Origin: Opitutaceae bacterium
GTDB lineage: Bacteria > Verrucomicrobiota > Verrucomicrobiia > Opitutales > Opitutaceae
DNA length: 64,000 nucleotides
Direction: 5' to 3'
Assembly: GCA_041395105.1 (NCBI GenBank)
Contig: JAWLBB010000002.1
Coordinates: 682,001 to 746,000, forward strand
Part shown: piece after piece, positions 18,775-27,778 of the stretch
Layout of the letters: every line of letters begins with the position of its first letter
How positions within the stretch are numbered: position 1 is the first letter of the stretch
Program-made: the position numbers and the translations under genes
The notes under the pieces: generated by a model
Database searches by the model: none
Told to the model about the DNA's origin: nothing
What the model saw: only the letters and a program-made list of their open reading frames with translations

Positions 18775-20418
18775 CTAGCGGGAATCGGGTGACAACGTCG
18801 GCAGGCCCCGCAACTGCAGGGCCGCGATCAGCGCAAGCACGAGGGAGACCAGGACAAACCAGTCCCCGTGCCGGGTGTAGAATGAAAGCCGGCCGACCCA
18901 GCGGCGATCCCGGTCGATCTCGAAGACGGTCCCCCCACGGAAATAAACCGATCCCTTGTCGTTGAGAAGGACATTGCGGATCAGGCCGTACTCGTCGATC
19001 CATCCGCTCCATCCGCCATTGCCCGACCGCAGGAGCGGTCGTCGGTTCTCAACCGCCCTGAGAACGGAATGAGCGGCATGCTGGTAGGCCGCCGCTCCCT
19101 CGCCGTACCAGGCGTTGTTGGTCGCCACGAAAAGCAGGGCCGCCCCGTCACGGGTGGTTTCCCGAGCCAACGAGGGATAGACGTCCTCGTAGCAGACAAG
19201 CGGACCGATCGTCAGGGTCCGCCCGGGAAGATTGACCGAGATCAGACCCGAATCCGTGCCCGGAATGAAATCTCCGCCGATTGGAACAAACTTCTCCATC
19301 CACGGGAAGAATCGTCGGAACGGTATGTATTCACCGAATGGAACCAGATGCCGCTTGGCGTAGTAATCCGGAGCCAGCCCGGTCTCCGGCCGCACCAGAA
19401 AGACCGCGTTATGCCAGATTTCCCCGCCTCCGGCCGGGGACGGCCGCTCAAAGGCGATCCCTCCGAAGATCACCGGGGCGCCCAGATCACTCGAGACCAT
19501 TTCGACCCAACCGGTCATCGACGCATTCCCGACCACGGCCAGCGGAGTGACCGCCTCGGGCCAGAACATGACGTCGGCCTCCAGTGGTTTCAGGTTCATC
19601 GTTGTCCGGTAGATCGTGTCAAGAATGCCACGCGCCTCGGACGGATCCCACTTGATCACCTGGGGAATGTAGGGCTGGGTCACCCCCGCGCGCATGAGCG
19701 GCTCGCGCTCCTGACCGACCGCGGCCCGGTAAAGCCCGAAGGAACCGGCAAAGACGAAGGCAAGCGCCAGGTAAAACTCCGGACAGAAGCGGCTCTCCCG
19801 TCTCCTGACGAAATTGACCAGGCGCACCAGATAGGCCGCCAGCGCCAGGTTGAAGAAGATCAGGATGAAAGACACGCTCCAGGCCCCCGCCCAAGCCGCG
19901 CTCTGCAGAAGAATCGGCCGCTCCCACTGACTGGCGGCCAGGGGCAACCAGGGAAAACCCGTGAAGAGGTGCATGCGAAGCGCTTCGAGTGCCACCCAGA
20001 GCCCGGCCAGACCGAGGGCACCGATCAGGCGCGCCGCCGCATCGGCCTGCTGCATTCGGGGCAGTGCCCAACGGGCCGCGGCGAACCAGCCTAAGGGATA
20101 GATCGCGACGACCCCGGTCAGCCCGAAAAGACCGAACCAGGTCACGTGCCGCAACCACCAGAGGAGCACAAACCACCCGATGTAGAGACCGGCAAACAGG
20201 GCCCCCAGGTAGATCGGCCAGGCCGGCCGCCGGCGGGCCCAGAGCAAACCGGGCACGGCAAAGACATAGGCCGCCTCGGGAAAGCGACCCGGAGGAAACG
20301 AGGCCACCACCAGCACAACCGTGGCCACCGCCACGCCGACCGCCAAAAGGACGAGTGGGCGGCCGGACGCGCCCGGCGCTCCGGCGACCCCTGGGGATGC
20401 CTTGACCAGTGGGGCCAA
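18775..20418 (-). CDS. lnt: Apolipoprotein N-acyltransferase
   Basis: Several N-terminal membrane helices are followed by the nitrilase-like domain with the catalytic triad. Glu is in MFWPEAVTPL, Lys in AKRHLVPFGEY and Cys in LVCYEDVYP. The enzyme adds the third acyl chain to lipoproteins at the periplasmic face of the inner membrane, so the organism has a Gram-negative-type lipoprotein system. The frame is open back into the 3' end of secA. No ATG fits well, so I chose the TTG at 20416-20418, six bases past the secA stop; this gives 547 residues. A CTG overlapping the secA stop is the alternative. Confidence 0.9.
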   Translation of the reverse strand: MAPLVKASPGVAGAPGASGRPLVLLAVGVAVATVVLVVASFPPGRFPEAAYVFAVPGLLWARRRPAWPIYLGALFAGLYIGWFVLLWWLRHVTWFGLFGLTGVVAIYPLGWFAAARWALPRMQQADAAARLIGALGLAGLWVALEALRMHLFTGFPWLPLAASQWERPILLQSAAWAGAWSVSFILIFFNLALAAYLVRLVNFVRRRESRFCPEFYLALAFVFAGSFGLYRAAVGQEREPLMRAGVTQPYIPQVIKWDPSEARGILDTIYRTTMNLKPLEADVMFWPEAVTPLAVVGNASMTGWVEMVSSDLGAPVIFGGIAFERPSPAGGGEIWHNAVFLVRPETGLAPDYYAKRHLVPFGEYIPFRRFFPWMEKFVPIGGDFIPGTDSGLISVNLPGRTLTIGPLVCYEDVYPSLARETTRDGAALLFVATNNAWYGEGAAAYQHAAHSVLRAVENRRPLLRSGNGGWSGWIDEYGLIRNVLLNDKGSVYFRGGTVFEIDRDRRWVGRLSFYTRHGDWFVLVSLVLALIAALQLRGLPTLSPDSR

Positions 20419-20423
20419 GCAGG

Positions 20424-23400
20424 TCAGGCCCCGTGACAGTGTTTGTATTTCTTGCCGCTGCCACAGGGGCACGGCTCGTTGCGTCCGACTTTCGGAACGT
20501 CGCGCTTGACCGGAATCTTCGGGAGGGTGACTTCGCGTCGCCCCGGTCCGGGACCCGGACGCGCTCCGCCCGCACTGCCGGCGGCGGAGGCCGAGGGCGA
20601 GGCCGACTCCGTGCCCGGCCCCTCGGTCCGCGCATTTCGGGCCAGCATCGCCTTGATGTTCTCAAGAGCCACCAGGTTGGTGGCCGAGCGGAACAGGCTG
20701 GTGCACACCTTGAGACGGACATTGTCCATCAATTCCTCGAAATAGCCGAAAGCCTCGCTCTTGTATTCAACAAGTGGGTCTTTCTGGCCATACGACCGCA
20801 GGCCGACGCTGCGGCGCAGATCCTCCATCTCGGTCAGGTGCTCCTGCCAGTGGTTGTCGATCGCGTTGAGCAGGAGATACCGCTCGAGACCCTTGAGCGC
20901 CTCTGCCTGTTCGATGGCCTGCTTGAGGGAATAGGCCTTGCGGATCCGTTCGAGGATCAGGTCGACAGCCGCGTCGAAGGTAAGGGACTCGACTTCCGCA
21001 CGTTTCAGCGCGACCGGGAAGTGGCCGTTCAGCCAACCGATGAATCCCTCGAGGGATTGGCCGGATTCCGGCGACTTGCCATTGAGGCCGGCCGGCTCCA
21101 ATCGGGTGCTGATCTCCTCCTCGACCATTTCAAAGATGACCTTGCTCGGCTCGTCAATGTGGAGGGCATCGTTGCGTATCCCGTAAATGATCTCACGCTG
21201 CTGGTTGAGGACGTCGTCGTACTGGAGGAGTCGCTTCCGGATGGAGTAATTCTGCTGCTCGACTTTCTTCTGTGCCGACTCGATCGAGCGGTTGAGCAGG
21301 GGGTGCTCGAGTTCCTCGTCCTCTTTCAGGGACCGCTCCATCAGCCGCGAAAGCGGGCCGGCCGAGGCGAAAAGCCGCATGAGGTCGTCTTCGAGTGAGA
21401 TGAAGAATTTGGTCAACCCCGGGTCTCCCTGACGCGCACAACGGCCGCGCAACTGACGGTCGATCCGGCGGGATTCATGCCGCTCGGTTCCGATCACGCA
21501 GAGACCACCCTTTTCCTTCACCCCTTCCCCCAGTTTGATGTCGGTGCCGCGGCCCGCCATATTGGTGGCAATGGTGACCGCACCCGGATAGCCGGCCCGC
21601 GAAACGATTTCCGCCTCCTGCTGGTGATACTTGGCGTTGAGAACGGTGTGGGGGATGTTCACCCGGCGAAGCATGCGTCCGAGGATTTCCGAGGCTTCCA
21701 CTGAGACGGTGCCGACCAGGACGGGCTGACCGCGCCGGTGGGCTTCCTCCACGTCACGGACGACCGCATTGAACTTGGAACGCCGGGTCTTGTAGATGAC
21801 ATCGTTGAGGTCGATCCGCGCCACCGGTTTGTTGGTCGGAATCGCCACCACGGTCAGCTTGTAGATGTCGAAGAATTCGGTTGCCTCGGTCTCGGCCGTT
21901 CCGGTCATCCCGGCCAGTTTCTGATACATCCGGAAATAGTTCTGGATGGTGACGGTGGCGTAGGTCCGGGTTTCCCGCTCGATCGTGACCCCTTCCTTGG
22001 CCTCAACCGCCTGGTGAAGACCGTCGCTCCACCGGCGCCCCGGCATGATCCGCCCGGTGTTTTCGTCAACGATGACGACCTTGCCCTCCTGCAAGACGTA
22101 TTCAACGTCACGCTCGTAGAGGCAGTAGGCCCGAAGCAACTGACTGATGGCGTGGATGTCCTCGCTCGTCTTCTCGAAGTGCTCCTGCTCCTTCTGTTTC
22201 TGCGCTTCACGCTCTTCGGGAGCCAGATCCGTCCGTTTGTCCAGCTCGCTGAACAGGGTGGGCAGATCCGGCAGCATGAAACCATCGGGGTCGTCCGGCT
22301 GCAGGGTGTTCCGACCACGCTCGGTCAGGTCGGCCTGATGCTGCTTCTCGTCGATGACAAAGTAGAGCTCCTCCTTCATCCGGTAGAGCTGCTCTTTGTT
22401 CATGTCGCTGTTCATCTCGAGATCGAACTTGTCGAGCTGCTTGCGGAACTGGGGCGTCTCCATCAATCGGAGCAACTGCTTGTTCTTGGGCATGCCCAGT
22501 TTGACCTTGAGAAGGTTGACCATGGAATCGACAACCTGGGGGTAAGGGAGGGGCGCCTCACCTCTGGATGCCCGGGCCTTGTTCTCCTGATCGATCCGCT
22601 TGATCTCCGCATCCCGCTCCGCCCGTTTGTCCTCCGGCATTTCCAGCTCGGTCCGGGCGTCGGTCACCAGCTCATTGCACATCTTGGCCTGGGCCCGGAC
22701 CAGCTGCTCGATGCCCGGCCGGTGCCGGGTGAAGGGCTGCTCGCGCTGGATGGCCATCGGGCCCGAGATGATCAGCGGGGTGCGGGCTTCATCGATGAGG
22801 ATGGAGTCGATTTCATCGACAATCACGTAGAAATGGTCCCGCTGAACCTGGTCCTCCATGCGGATGGCCATGCCGTTGTCGCGCAGGTAATCAAACCCGA
22901 ATTCCGAGGCTGTCCCGTAGGTGATGTCGCAGGCGTAGGCCGCTTTGCGCTCCGGCGGACCCATCGAGTTCTGAATGCAGCCGACCGTCAGCCCGAGGAA
23001 TTTGTAGAGGTGCCCCATCCACTCGGAGTCGCGTCGGGCCAGATAGTCGTTGACCGTGACCAGCTGGGTGTTGCGGCCGGTCAGCGCGTTGAGGTAGAGC
23101 GGCAGGGTCGCGACCAGGGTCTTGCCTTCACCGGTCATCATTTCCGCGATCCGGCCTTCATGCAGGGCAATCCCGCCGATCAACTGCACATCAAAATGAA
23201 CCATCTCCCACTCCAACTCGTGCTCACAAACCGTGGCGATGGTGCCGCATAGGCGACGGGCCGCATTCTTGACCACCGCAAAGGCCTCCGGGAGAAGGTC
23301 ATCCACCGTGGCGCCCTCGGCGATGCGCTTCCTGAACTCCGGCGTCTTTGCCTTCAGCTCCTCTTCGGAAAGGGCCTGGTATTCGGTCTCGAGCCGGTTG

Positions 23401-23483
23401 ATCCGGTCCACAAGAGGCTGGCACCGCTTGACGAACTTGCGGTGATGACGGCCGGAGAATCGCTTGAAAAGTGAAGAAAACAT
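20424..23483 (-). CDS. secA: Preprotein translocase ATPase SecA
   Basis: 1019 residues against about 900 in E. coli. Walker A is MTGEGKT (116-122) and the DEAD-like box is VDEIDS. The preprotein cross-linking region between ISGPM and VIDEKQHQADLTERG is about 80 residues longer than in E. coli and rich in charged helix, as in some Bacteroidota-like SecAs. GRGTDIKLGEGV belongs to the second RecA domain. The C-terminus has the SEC-C zinc site CPCGSGKKYKHCHG. It drives export through SecYEG. lnt lies directly downstream on the same strand. Confidence 0.97.
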   Translation of the reverse strand: MFSSLFKRFSGRHHRKFVKRCQPLVDRINRLETEYQALSEEELKAKTPEFRKRIAEGATVDDLLPEAFAVVKNAARRLCGTIATVCEHELEWEMVHFDVQLIGGIALHEGRIAEMMTGEGKTLVATLPLYLNALTGRNTQLVTVNDYLARRDSEWMGHLYKFLGLTVGCIQNSMGPPERKAAYACDITYGTASEFGFDYLRDNGMAIRMEDQVQRDHFYVIVDEIDSILIDEARTPLIISGPMAIQREQPFTRHRPGIEQLVRAQAKMCNELVTDARTELEMPEDKRAERDAEIKRIDQENKARASRGEAPLPYPQVVDSMVNLLKVKLGMPKNKQLLRLMETPQFRKQLDKFDLEMNSDMNKEQLYRMKEELYFVIDEKQHQADLTERGRNTLQPDDPDGFMLPDLPTLFSELDKRTDLAPEEREAQKQKEQEHFEKTSEDIHAISQLLRAYCLYERDVEYVLQEGKVVIVDENTGRIMPGRRWSDGLHQAVEAKEGVTIERETRTYATVTIQNYFRMYQKLAGMTGTAETEATEFFDIYKLTVVAIPTNKPVARIDLNDVIYKTRRSKFNAVVRDVEEAHRRGQPVLVGTVSVEASEILGRMLRRVNIPHTVLNAKYHQQEAEIVSRAGYPGAVTIATNMAGRGTDIKLGEGVKEKGGLCVIGTERHESRRIDRQLRGRCARQGDPGLTKFFISLEDDLMRLFASAGPLSRLMERSLKEDEELEHPLLNRSIESAQKKVEQQNYSIRKRLLQYDDVLNQQREIIYGIRNDALHIDEPSKVIFEMVEEEISTRLEPAGLNGKSPESGQSLEGFIGWLNGHFPVALKRAEVESLTFDAAVDLILERIRKAYSLKQAIEQAEALKGLERYLLLNAIDNHWQEHLTEMEDLRRSVGLRSYGQKDPLVEYKSEAFGYFEELMDNVRLKVCTSLFRSATNLVALENIKAMLARNARTEGPGTESASPSASAAGSAGGARPGPGPGRREVTLPKIPVKRDVPKVGRNEPCPCGSGKKYKHCHGA

Positions 23484-23497
23484 GGAAAAACAGAACG

Positions 23498-23525
23498 CTT
23501 ATCACCCACCGTCCCCCCTTGGCAA
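23498..23525 (-). promoter_or_regulatory. Candidate secA promoter, very short leader
   Basis: On the minus strand, TTGCCA (23525-23520) and GATAAG (23503-23498) are separated by 16 bp. Transcription would start about 8 nt before the secA ATG, and no Shine-Dalgarno is present (CTGTTTTTCC precedes the ATG). Prediction by eye only. Confidence 0.35.
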
Positions 23526-23607
23526 CGGACAAATGGAGGGGCGGCGGTCGGAGGAACGGAGATCGTTGTCAGAGGTCGGACAGCGGATCGCCGATTCGGT
23601 TTCATGG

Positions 23608-23635
23608 TGAGGCGGGACCTCTCTGGCCCGCCTCA
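23608..23635. repeat. Perfect 9-bp inverted repeat upstream of secA
   Basis: TGAGGCGGG and CCCGCCTCA surround a 10-nt loop, about 125 bp before the secA start. A role in termination after the decarboxylase gene or in secA control is possible; neither is shown. Confidence 0.4.
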
Positions 23636-23951
23636 GGGGTAACGGAAAGGTGTCACCGTTCGGTATTCAGCTATCCGAGTTTCGCGGCGAACGTGCTCGA
23701 GAAAACGAAGATACTCGACCCGAACCCTCCGTTTCGCCGTTTTCCAAATCCTCACCGCGGGAAAGCTGGATTACGAACGTCGACCTCTTTCGCCCCCCTC
23801 GATGTCAATAACGGTGCGGACCCGGGAAGTCGACGGTTCCTTCCTCATTGGGCGGAACCGCAGCGATGCACCGGAGATCATGCCCTGGGGGTCAACACGC
23901 CGACACAGCGGCGTGGCTCCAACTCGGAACTCTCTTGAACGCCCTTTACCG

Positions 23952-24884
23952 TCAGCCACCGATGCGCCCGCGGAAATACTCGATCGTCCGTCCCAATCCC
24001 TGCTCCAGCTGAATGGTTGGTTCCCAGCCGAGGACTCGGCGGGCGAGGGAGATATCGGGCTGGCGTTGCCTCGGATCATCGGTCGGCAGGGGTTTGAAGA
24101 CTATCTTCGACGAAGACCCCGTCAGCCGGATGACGTGCTCGGCCAGTTCCCGGATGGTGAACTCCCCGGGATTGCCCAGATTCATCGGTCCAACCGTCTC
24201 GGTCTGGTCCATGAATCGGACGAAACCCTCGATCAGGTCGTCGACAAAGCAGAAGGACCGGGTCTGGTCGCCGTCTCCGTAGAGGGTCAGATCCTGTCCC
24301 ATCAGCGCCTGGACAATGAAATTGGACACGACCCGCCCGTCGTTGGCCAGCATCCGTGGACCATAGGTGTTGAAGATGCGGATGACCCGGATATCGACCC
24401 CGTTCTCCCGGTGGTAGTCGAAAAAGAGGGTTTCGGCGCAGCGCTTGCCCTCATCGTAACAGGAACGACGGCCGATCGTATTCACATTGCCCCAATAAGC
24501 CTCGGTCTGAGGATGGACGAGCGGGTCGCCGTAGATTTCCGAAGTCGAGGCCTGGAAGACCCGCGCCCGCAGACGCTTGGCCAGCCCGAGGCAGTTTATC
24601 GAACCCATGACCGAAGTCTTGACCGTCTTGATCGGGTTGTACTGGTAGAATTCCGGCGAGGCCGGGCAGGCCAGGTTATAGATCTGGTCGACCTCCACCT
24701 TGAAGGGGTCAATGACGTCGTGCCGGATGAACTCGAAACGCACATTGTCCATCAGGTGGGCGATGTTCTCCTTCCGGCCGGTGAAGAGATTATCCATGCA
24801 GATGACCTCATGGCCGTCCTTGAGGAGACGTTCGCACAGATGACTGCCCAGGAATCCGGCCCCGCCGGTCACAAGTATACGCAT
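23952..24884 (-). CDS. UDP-glucuronate decarboxylase (UDP-xylose synthase), SDR family
   Basis: 310 residues from MRILVTGGAGFLGSH, the NAD-binding GxxGxxG at the extreme N-terminus. That is why the ATG at 24884 is preferred over the longer frame to 24947. The catalytic pair is YDEGK (Tyr-x3-Lys), with ASTSEIYG supplying Ser/Thr. The DPxVHPQxExYWGNVNxIGxRxCYDE block is specific to UXS-type decarboxylases. It makes UDP-xylose from UDP-glucuronate for surface polysaccharide. It stands alone here; no glycosyltransferase is adjacent. Confidence 0.93.
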   Translation of the reverse strand: MRILVTGGAGFLGSHLCERLLKDGHEVICMDNLFTGRKENIAHLMDNVRFEFIRHDVIDPFKVEVDQIYNLACPASPEFYQYNPIKTVKTSVMGSINCLGLAKRLRARVFQASTSEIYGDPLVHPQTEAYWGNVNTIGRRSCYDEGKRCAETLFFDYHRENGVDIRVIRIFNTYGPRMLANDGRVVSNFIVQALMGQDLTLYGDGDQTRSFCFVDDLIEGFVRFMDQTETVGPMNLGNPGEFTIRELAEHVIRLTGSSSKIVFKPLPTDDPRQRQPDISLARRVLGWEPTIQLEQGLGRTIEYFRGRIGG

Positions 24885-25272
24885 GGTTTTCTTCCTATCG
24901 GACAGGGTCGAGGTCAGCTGAAATGTGTCAATCGCCGAAGAGACCAACTCCTGGCCATGCCGGCGGAGGGAGGTGGAGACTGCCCCATCCAGGCCAGGGA
25001 ATTTCCGATCGCAGTCGGTCCCGGAGGATTAACCGATATACCGACCCCTATCACGACGGCTAATTACGGGCCTTGGGCATTTGATTGTCCTCTCTCTTTG
25101 GGGATAATTGGCTCTACCGCATGGTCCAGAATCTCTGCGTCGGTGGATCGGGTCGGTGCCCGTTTTCAACCACCCCTGTGCGCCGATTGGCTCACAGCAA
25201 CTGGGGTTGCTGGACCTCAAACCCGACGACCGGGGATTTGGACGCGTTCAAGAACCAGAACCATTATTCACC
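24885..25272. other. 388-bp divergent intergenic region
   Basis: It separates the decarboxylase (-) and the VPEP-tailed protein gene (+). It has no supported gene. It is richer in A+T than its surroundings near 25040-25110 and holds the promoter candidate listed separately. Confidence 0.5.
25081..25108 (+). promoter_or_regulatory. Candidate sigma-70 promoter for the VPEP-tailed protein gene
   Basis: TTGATT (25081-25086) and GATAAT (25103-25108) with a 16-bp spacer. The predicted transcript would have a leader of about 155 nt before the ATG at 25273. By eye only. Confidence 0.35.
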
Positions 25273-26391
25273 ATGAAAAGTCGCCTCTTCCTATCGGCGG
25301 CAATGGCCGCGATCCAATGGAGTCTTCCGACAGCGGAAGGATTCGTTGTCTACCAAGGCATCACGACGGAATTTGACAGCGGCTCATTGGCAGGCCGGCA
25401 ATTTGACGGATATATCAGCTATGACCAGCGCCATCTCACGGGTTCGGGCATCGAATTCCTGCTCAGGCTCGACAGTGAACTGGATAAGGACCGGCCGATG
25501 GGACCCTCCGAATATGATGGTTTCAGCTGGCTCACCGTTACGATCGACGAGACGCCGTTCAGTATAGCCGATCGGTTCGAGTATTCCGGTCCCCCATCAC
25601 TGAAGTTCAACAACGGCATTCTGAGCTGGATATACTACCAGGGTTTGGTGGAGCACAGTCGGTATCTGGTGGAGGAGGACCGCATCGATCGAGTCCTGAC
25701 GATCGACGGATTCGCGAAGGGTTCGACCTGGTTCCTTCAAGACAATCTCGACAGCAACACCGTGGAGTTTTCGAACGGTACAACATACCTCGTTTCCGAC
25801 CTAGAGGGCCCAGGTTCCCGGCTCGCCAATCAACTTCGATACTACGGTGTTTCCAACTGGTGGTTTATCAAAGAGGGGTTGGAATTCTCGACCCCCTATG
25901 CGGACTTCGTTCGCAACGATGAGATCGACGACAACTGGTCCGCCTCTGCGGAAGGCACAGCTCTGCTGATCGAGAGCCTCTTTGCGCAATCCAAATTCGA
26001 GAACGGCTTCGGTCTCCTTGACGAGAACGGCGGCTACCAGGCTCTCCTGACCAATCTCAATCCGAAACAGAGCGCGACGATTGATCTTCCAGTGTCCGGC
26101 ACCGAGGCGCTCGGGTTCGCGGTCGACCTGGGCGATGGAACGTCCCAGTTGGTGCCTCTATCCGACAATGTCCATGTTCGGACCTATGTCTCGACCGATG
26201 CCGGTCGTAAATACATTCTCTGGATGCTGGATGACACCAACGACAACACCTACCGGGATTTCAACGATTTCATCATCCTCGCCACCCTCAATGCCGTGCC
26301 TGAACCGGTCTGGGTCATCAGTATTCTCTCACTAATCCTCATCGCAGTGGTTCTCTGGCGCCACCGACTGAGGGCGGATGGCCAGACCTGA
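25273..26391 (+). CDS. Exported DUF4114-like protein with VPEP (PEP-CTERM) sorting tail
   Basis: 372 residues. The N-terminus MKSRLFLSAAMAAIQW is a signal peptide. Around residues 320-345 the motif DDTNDNTYRDFNDFIILA matches DUF4114-type acidic repeats that probably bind calcium. The C-terminus has AVPEP, a hydrophobic helix and a basic end (RHRLRADGQT), which is the PEP-CTERM arrangement recognised by an exosortase. It is therefore likely an outer-surface or exopolysaccharide-associated protein. No exosortase gene is in this window. Base composition is somewhat less GC-rich than that of its neighbours. The body between residues 30 and 300 is not recognised. Confidence 0.8.
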   Translation: MKSRLFLSAAMAAIQWSLPTAEGFVVYQGITTEFDSGSLAGRQFDGYISYDQRHLTGSGIEFLLRLDSELDKDRPMGPSEYDGFSWLTVTIDETPFSIADRFEYSGPPSLKFNNGILSWIYYQGLVEHSRYLVEEDRIDRVLTIDGFAKGSTWFLQDNLDSNTVEFSNGTTYLVSDLEGPGSRLANQLRYYGVSNWWFIKEGLEFSTPYADFVRNDEIDDNWSASAEGTALLIESLFAQSKFENGFGLLDENGGYQALLTNLNPKQSATIDLPVSGTEALGFAVDLGDGTSQLVPLSDNVHVRTYVSTDAGRKYILWMLDDTNDNTYRDFNDFIILATLNAVPEPVWVISILSLILIAVVLWRHRLRADGQT

Positions 26392-26420
26392 GCGTCGGCT
26401 GAACAGGCCGTCTGCCGGCT

Positions 26421-27557
26421 TCAGGAAGCGCCCGACTCGTAGCGCGAGATCCAGGCGCGGTGCCACGGACCGAAGTCCCCCGCCTCGATGTGCACCTGGG
26501 CCTGACGGACGAGATCGAGGAAGAAATGGATATTGTGGAGCGTGAGCAAAGTGGAGCCGAGAATCTCGTTGGCCATGATGAGGTGGCGGAGGTAGGCCAC
26601 CGAAAAGTGACGGCAGGTGTAGTTGTCGAGACCCTCGACCAGGGGAACATCCAGATCCCGGAAGCGCTCGTTGCGCAGATTGATCACCCCGTCCGGCGTG
26701 AAGACCGTACCGTTTCGAGCCAGCCGGCTGGGCATGACGCAGTCGAACATGTCCACCCCGAGCGCGATCATCTTGAGGATCTGGGCCGGTGTCCCCAGCC
26801 CCATGGTGTATCGCGGACGATCCTCGGGCAGATGGGGAGTCGTCACCCCGACCTGACGCAGCATCTCCTCCTCCGGCTCCCCGACGCTGACTCCCCCGAT
26901 GGCGTAACCCGGGAAGCCCATCGCCGCAAGCGCCTCCGCCTCCTCACGCCGCATGTCATCATAGACCGATCCCTGGACGATGGCAAAAAGGTGACTCCTC
27001 CGCTCGAGCATGCCACTGTCACCGGCCAGGGAAAGACACTCCCGGGCCCAGCGGCGGCTCCGGTCGACGGCCTCGCGACACGCATCCCGTTCACAGGGAT
27101 AGGGGGGGCATTCGTCGATCACCATGGCGATATCCGATCCAAAGGCCGTCTGCCAGGCGATCGCTTCCTTCGGCCCCAGAAAGAACTCCCGCCCATCGTG
27201 ATGGGACTGAAAGAAGATGCCGTCGTCCCGGATGCGACGGAGTTTGGCCAGGCTGAAGACCTGGAATCCACCGCTGTCGGTCAGGATCGGCCGCTCCCAA
27301 TGCATGAACCGATGCAGTCCGCCGAACTGCTGGATCAGCTCCGGTCCGGGCTTGAGGGCCAGATGGTAGGTGTTCCCCAGGATGATCTGGGCTCCGATCT
27401 CCTCGAGCTGCGCCGGGGTCATCGCCTTGACCGTGGCCTGGGTTCCCACCGGCATGAAGATCGGCGTCTCCACGACCCCATGGGCCGTCTGCAGCCGACC
27501 CCGTCGAGCCGCCGTCACTGGATCGCGGGCCAGAATCTGGAAATGTTGGGTGGACAC
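26421..27557 (-). CDS. tgt: tRNA-guanine transglycosylase with altered zinc site
   Basis: 378 residues from a GTG start at 27557 (VSTQHFQIL). The longer frame to 27629 adds 24 residues foreign to the family. It swaps guanine-34 for preQ1 in tRNAs with GUN anticodons. Catalytic parts are present: DSGGFQVFSL, the GVDMFDCVMP nucleophile block and ARNGTVFT. The C-terminal zinc motif, normally CxCxxC plus a distant His, reads L310-D-N312-Y-T-C315 with His341. Two of three cysteines are thus gone. The enzyme may bind no zinc or fold differently there. It is convergent with the VPEP-tailed gene. Confidence 0.93.
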   Translation of the reverse strand: MSTQHFQILARDPVTAARRGRLQTAHGVVETPIFMPVGTQATVKAMTPAQLEEIGAQIILGNTYHLALKPGPELIQQFGGLHRFMHWERPILTDSGGFQVFSLAKLRRIRDDGIFFQSHHDGREFFLGPKEAIAWQTAFGSDIAMVIDECPPYPCERDACREAVDRSRRWARECLSLAGDSGMLERRSHLFAIVQGSVYDDMRREEAEALAAMGFPGYAIGGVSVGEPEEEMLRQVGVTTPHLPEDRPRYTMGLGTPAQILKMIALGVDMFDCVMPSRLARNGTVFTPDGVINLRNERFRDLDVPLVEGLDNYTCRHFSVAYLRHLIMANEILGSTLLTLHNIHFFLDLVRQAQVHIEAGDFGPWHRAWISRYESGAS

Positions 27558-27738
27558 GGAAAAGTAAGGAGAGGTGGAAGAATGGATGGCCGGATGGACG
27601 GGGATCGTCCACCAATATGCCCGAACCATGCAATGGGAAGCTGAGAGATGGGCAAGCTATTGAGATGGAGCAGGTCGGGGCATCCGTTGGAAATCTTGTG
27701 GCATTCTAAAAAACAATTCCCGGCCCACAGCGTCACGC

Positions 27739-27775
27739 TTGACCTTTGGGTGGTTTGGTCATTTAACCGCGGTTA
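27739..27775 (+). promoter_or_regulatory. Candidate trpG promoter with overlapping 12-nt palindrome
   Basis: TTGACC (27739-27744), a 17-bp spacer and TTTAAC (27762-27767) form a sigma-70-like promoter ending only 11 bp before the ATG at 27779. The perfect palindrome TAACCGCGGTTA (27764-27775) overlaps the -10 and the expected start point, a typical repressor operator position. The transcript would be almost leaderless. Confidence 0.45.
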
Positions 27776-27778
27776 CCC

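Larger units (their letters stand above)
23484..23951. other. 468-bp intergenic region upstream of secA
   Basis: No gene is supported here. The open frames on either strand lack family resemblance and are explained by high GC. The region holds the candidate secA promoter and a perfect 9-bp stem at 23608-23616 / 23627-23635 (TGAGGCGGG with CCCGCCTCA). The stem is not followed by a T-run on either strand, so it could be an attenuating or structural element rather than a terminator. Confidence 0.5.

Noticed and set aside
21738..23252. Long open frame of 504 codons on the strand opposite secA
   Set aside because: It mirrors secA codons in a GC-rich genome. The translation has no family resemblance and is full of His/Asp/Val patterns typical of antisense frames.
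23802..25376. 524-codon plus-strand frame across the decarboxylase gene
   Set aside because: It runs antisense to the UDP-glucuronate decarboxylase and into the next intergenic region; no recognisable protein.
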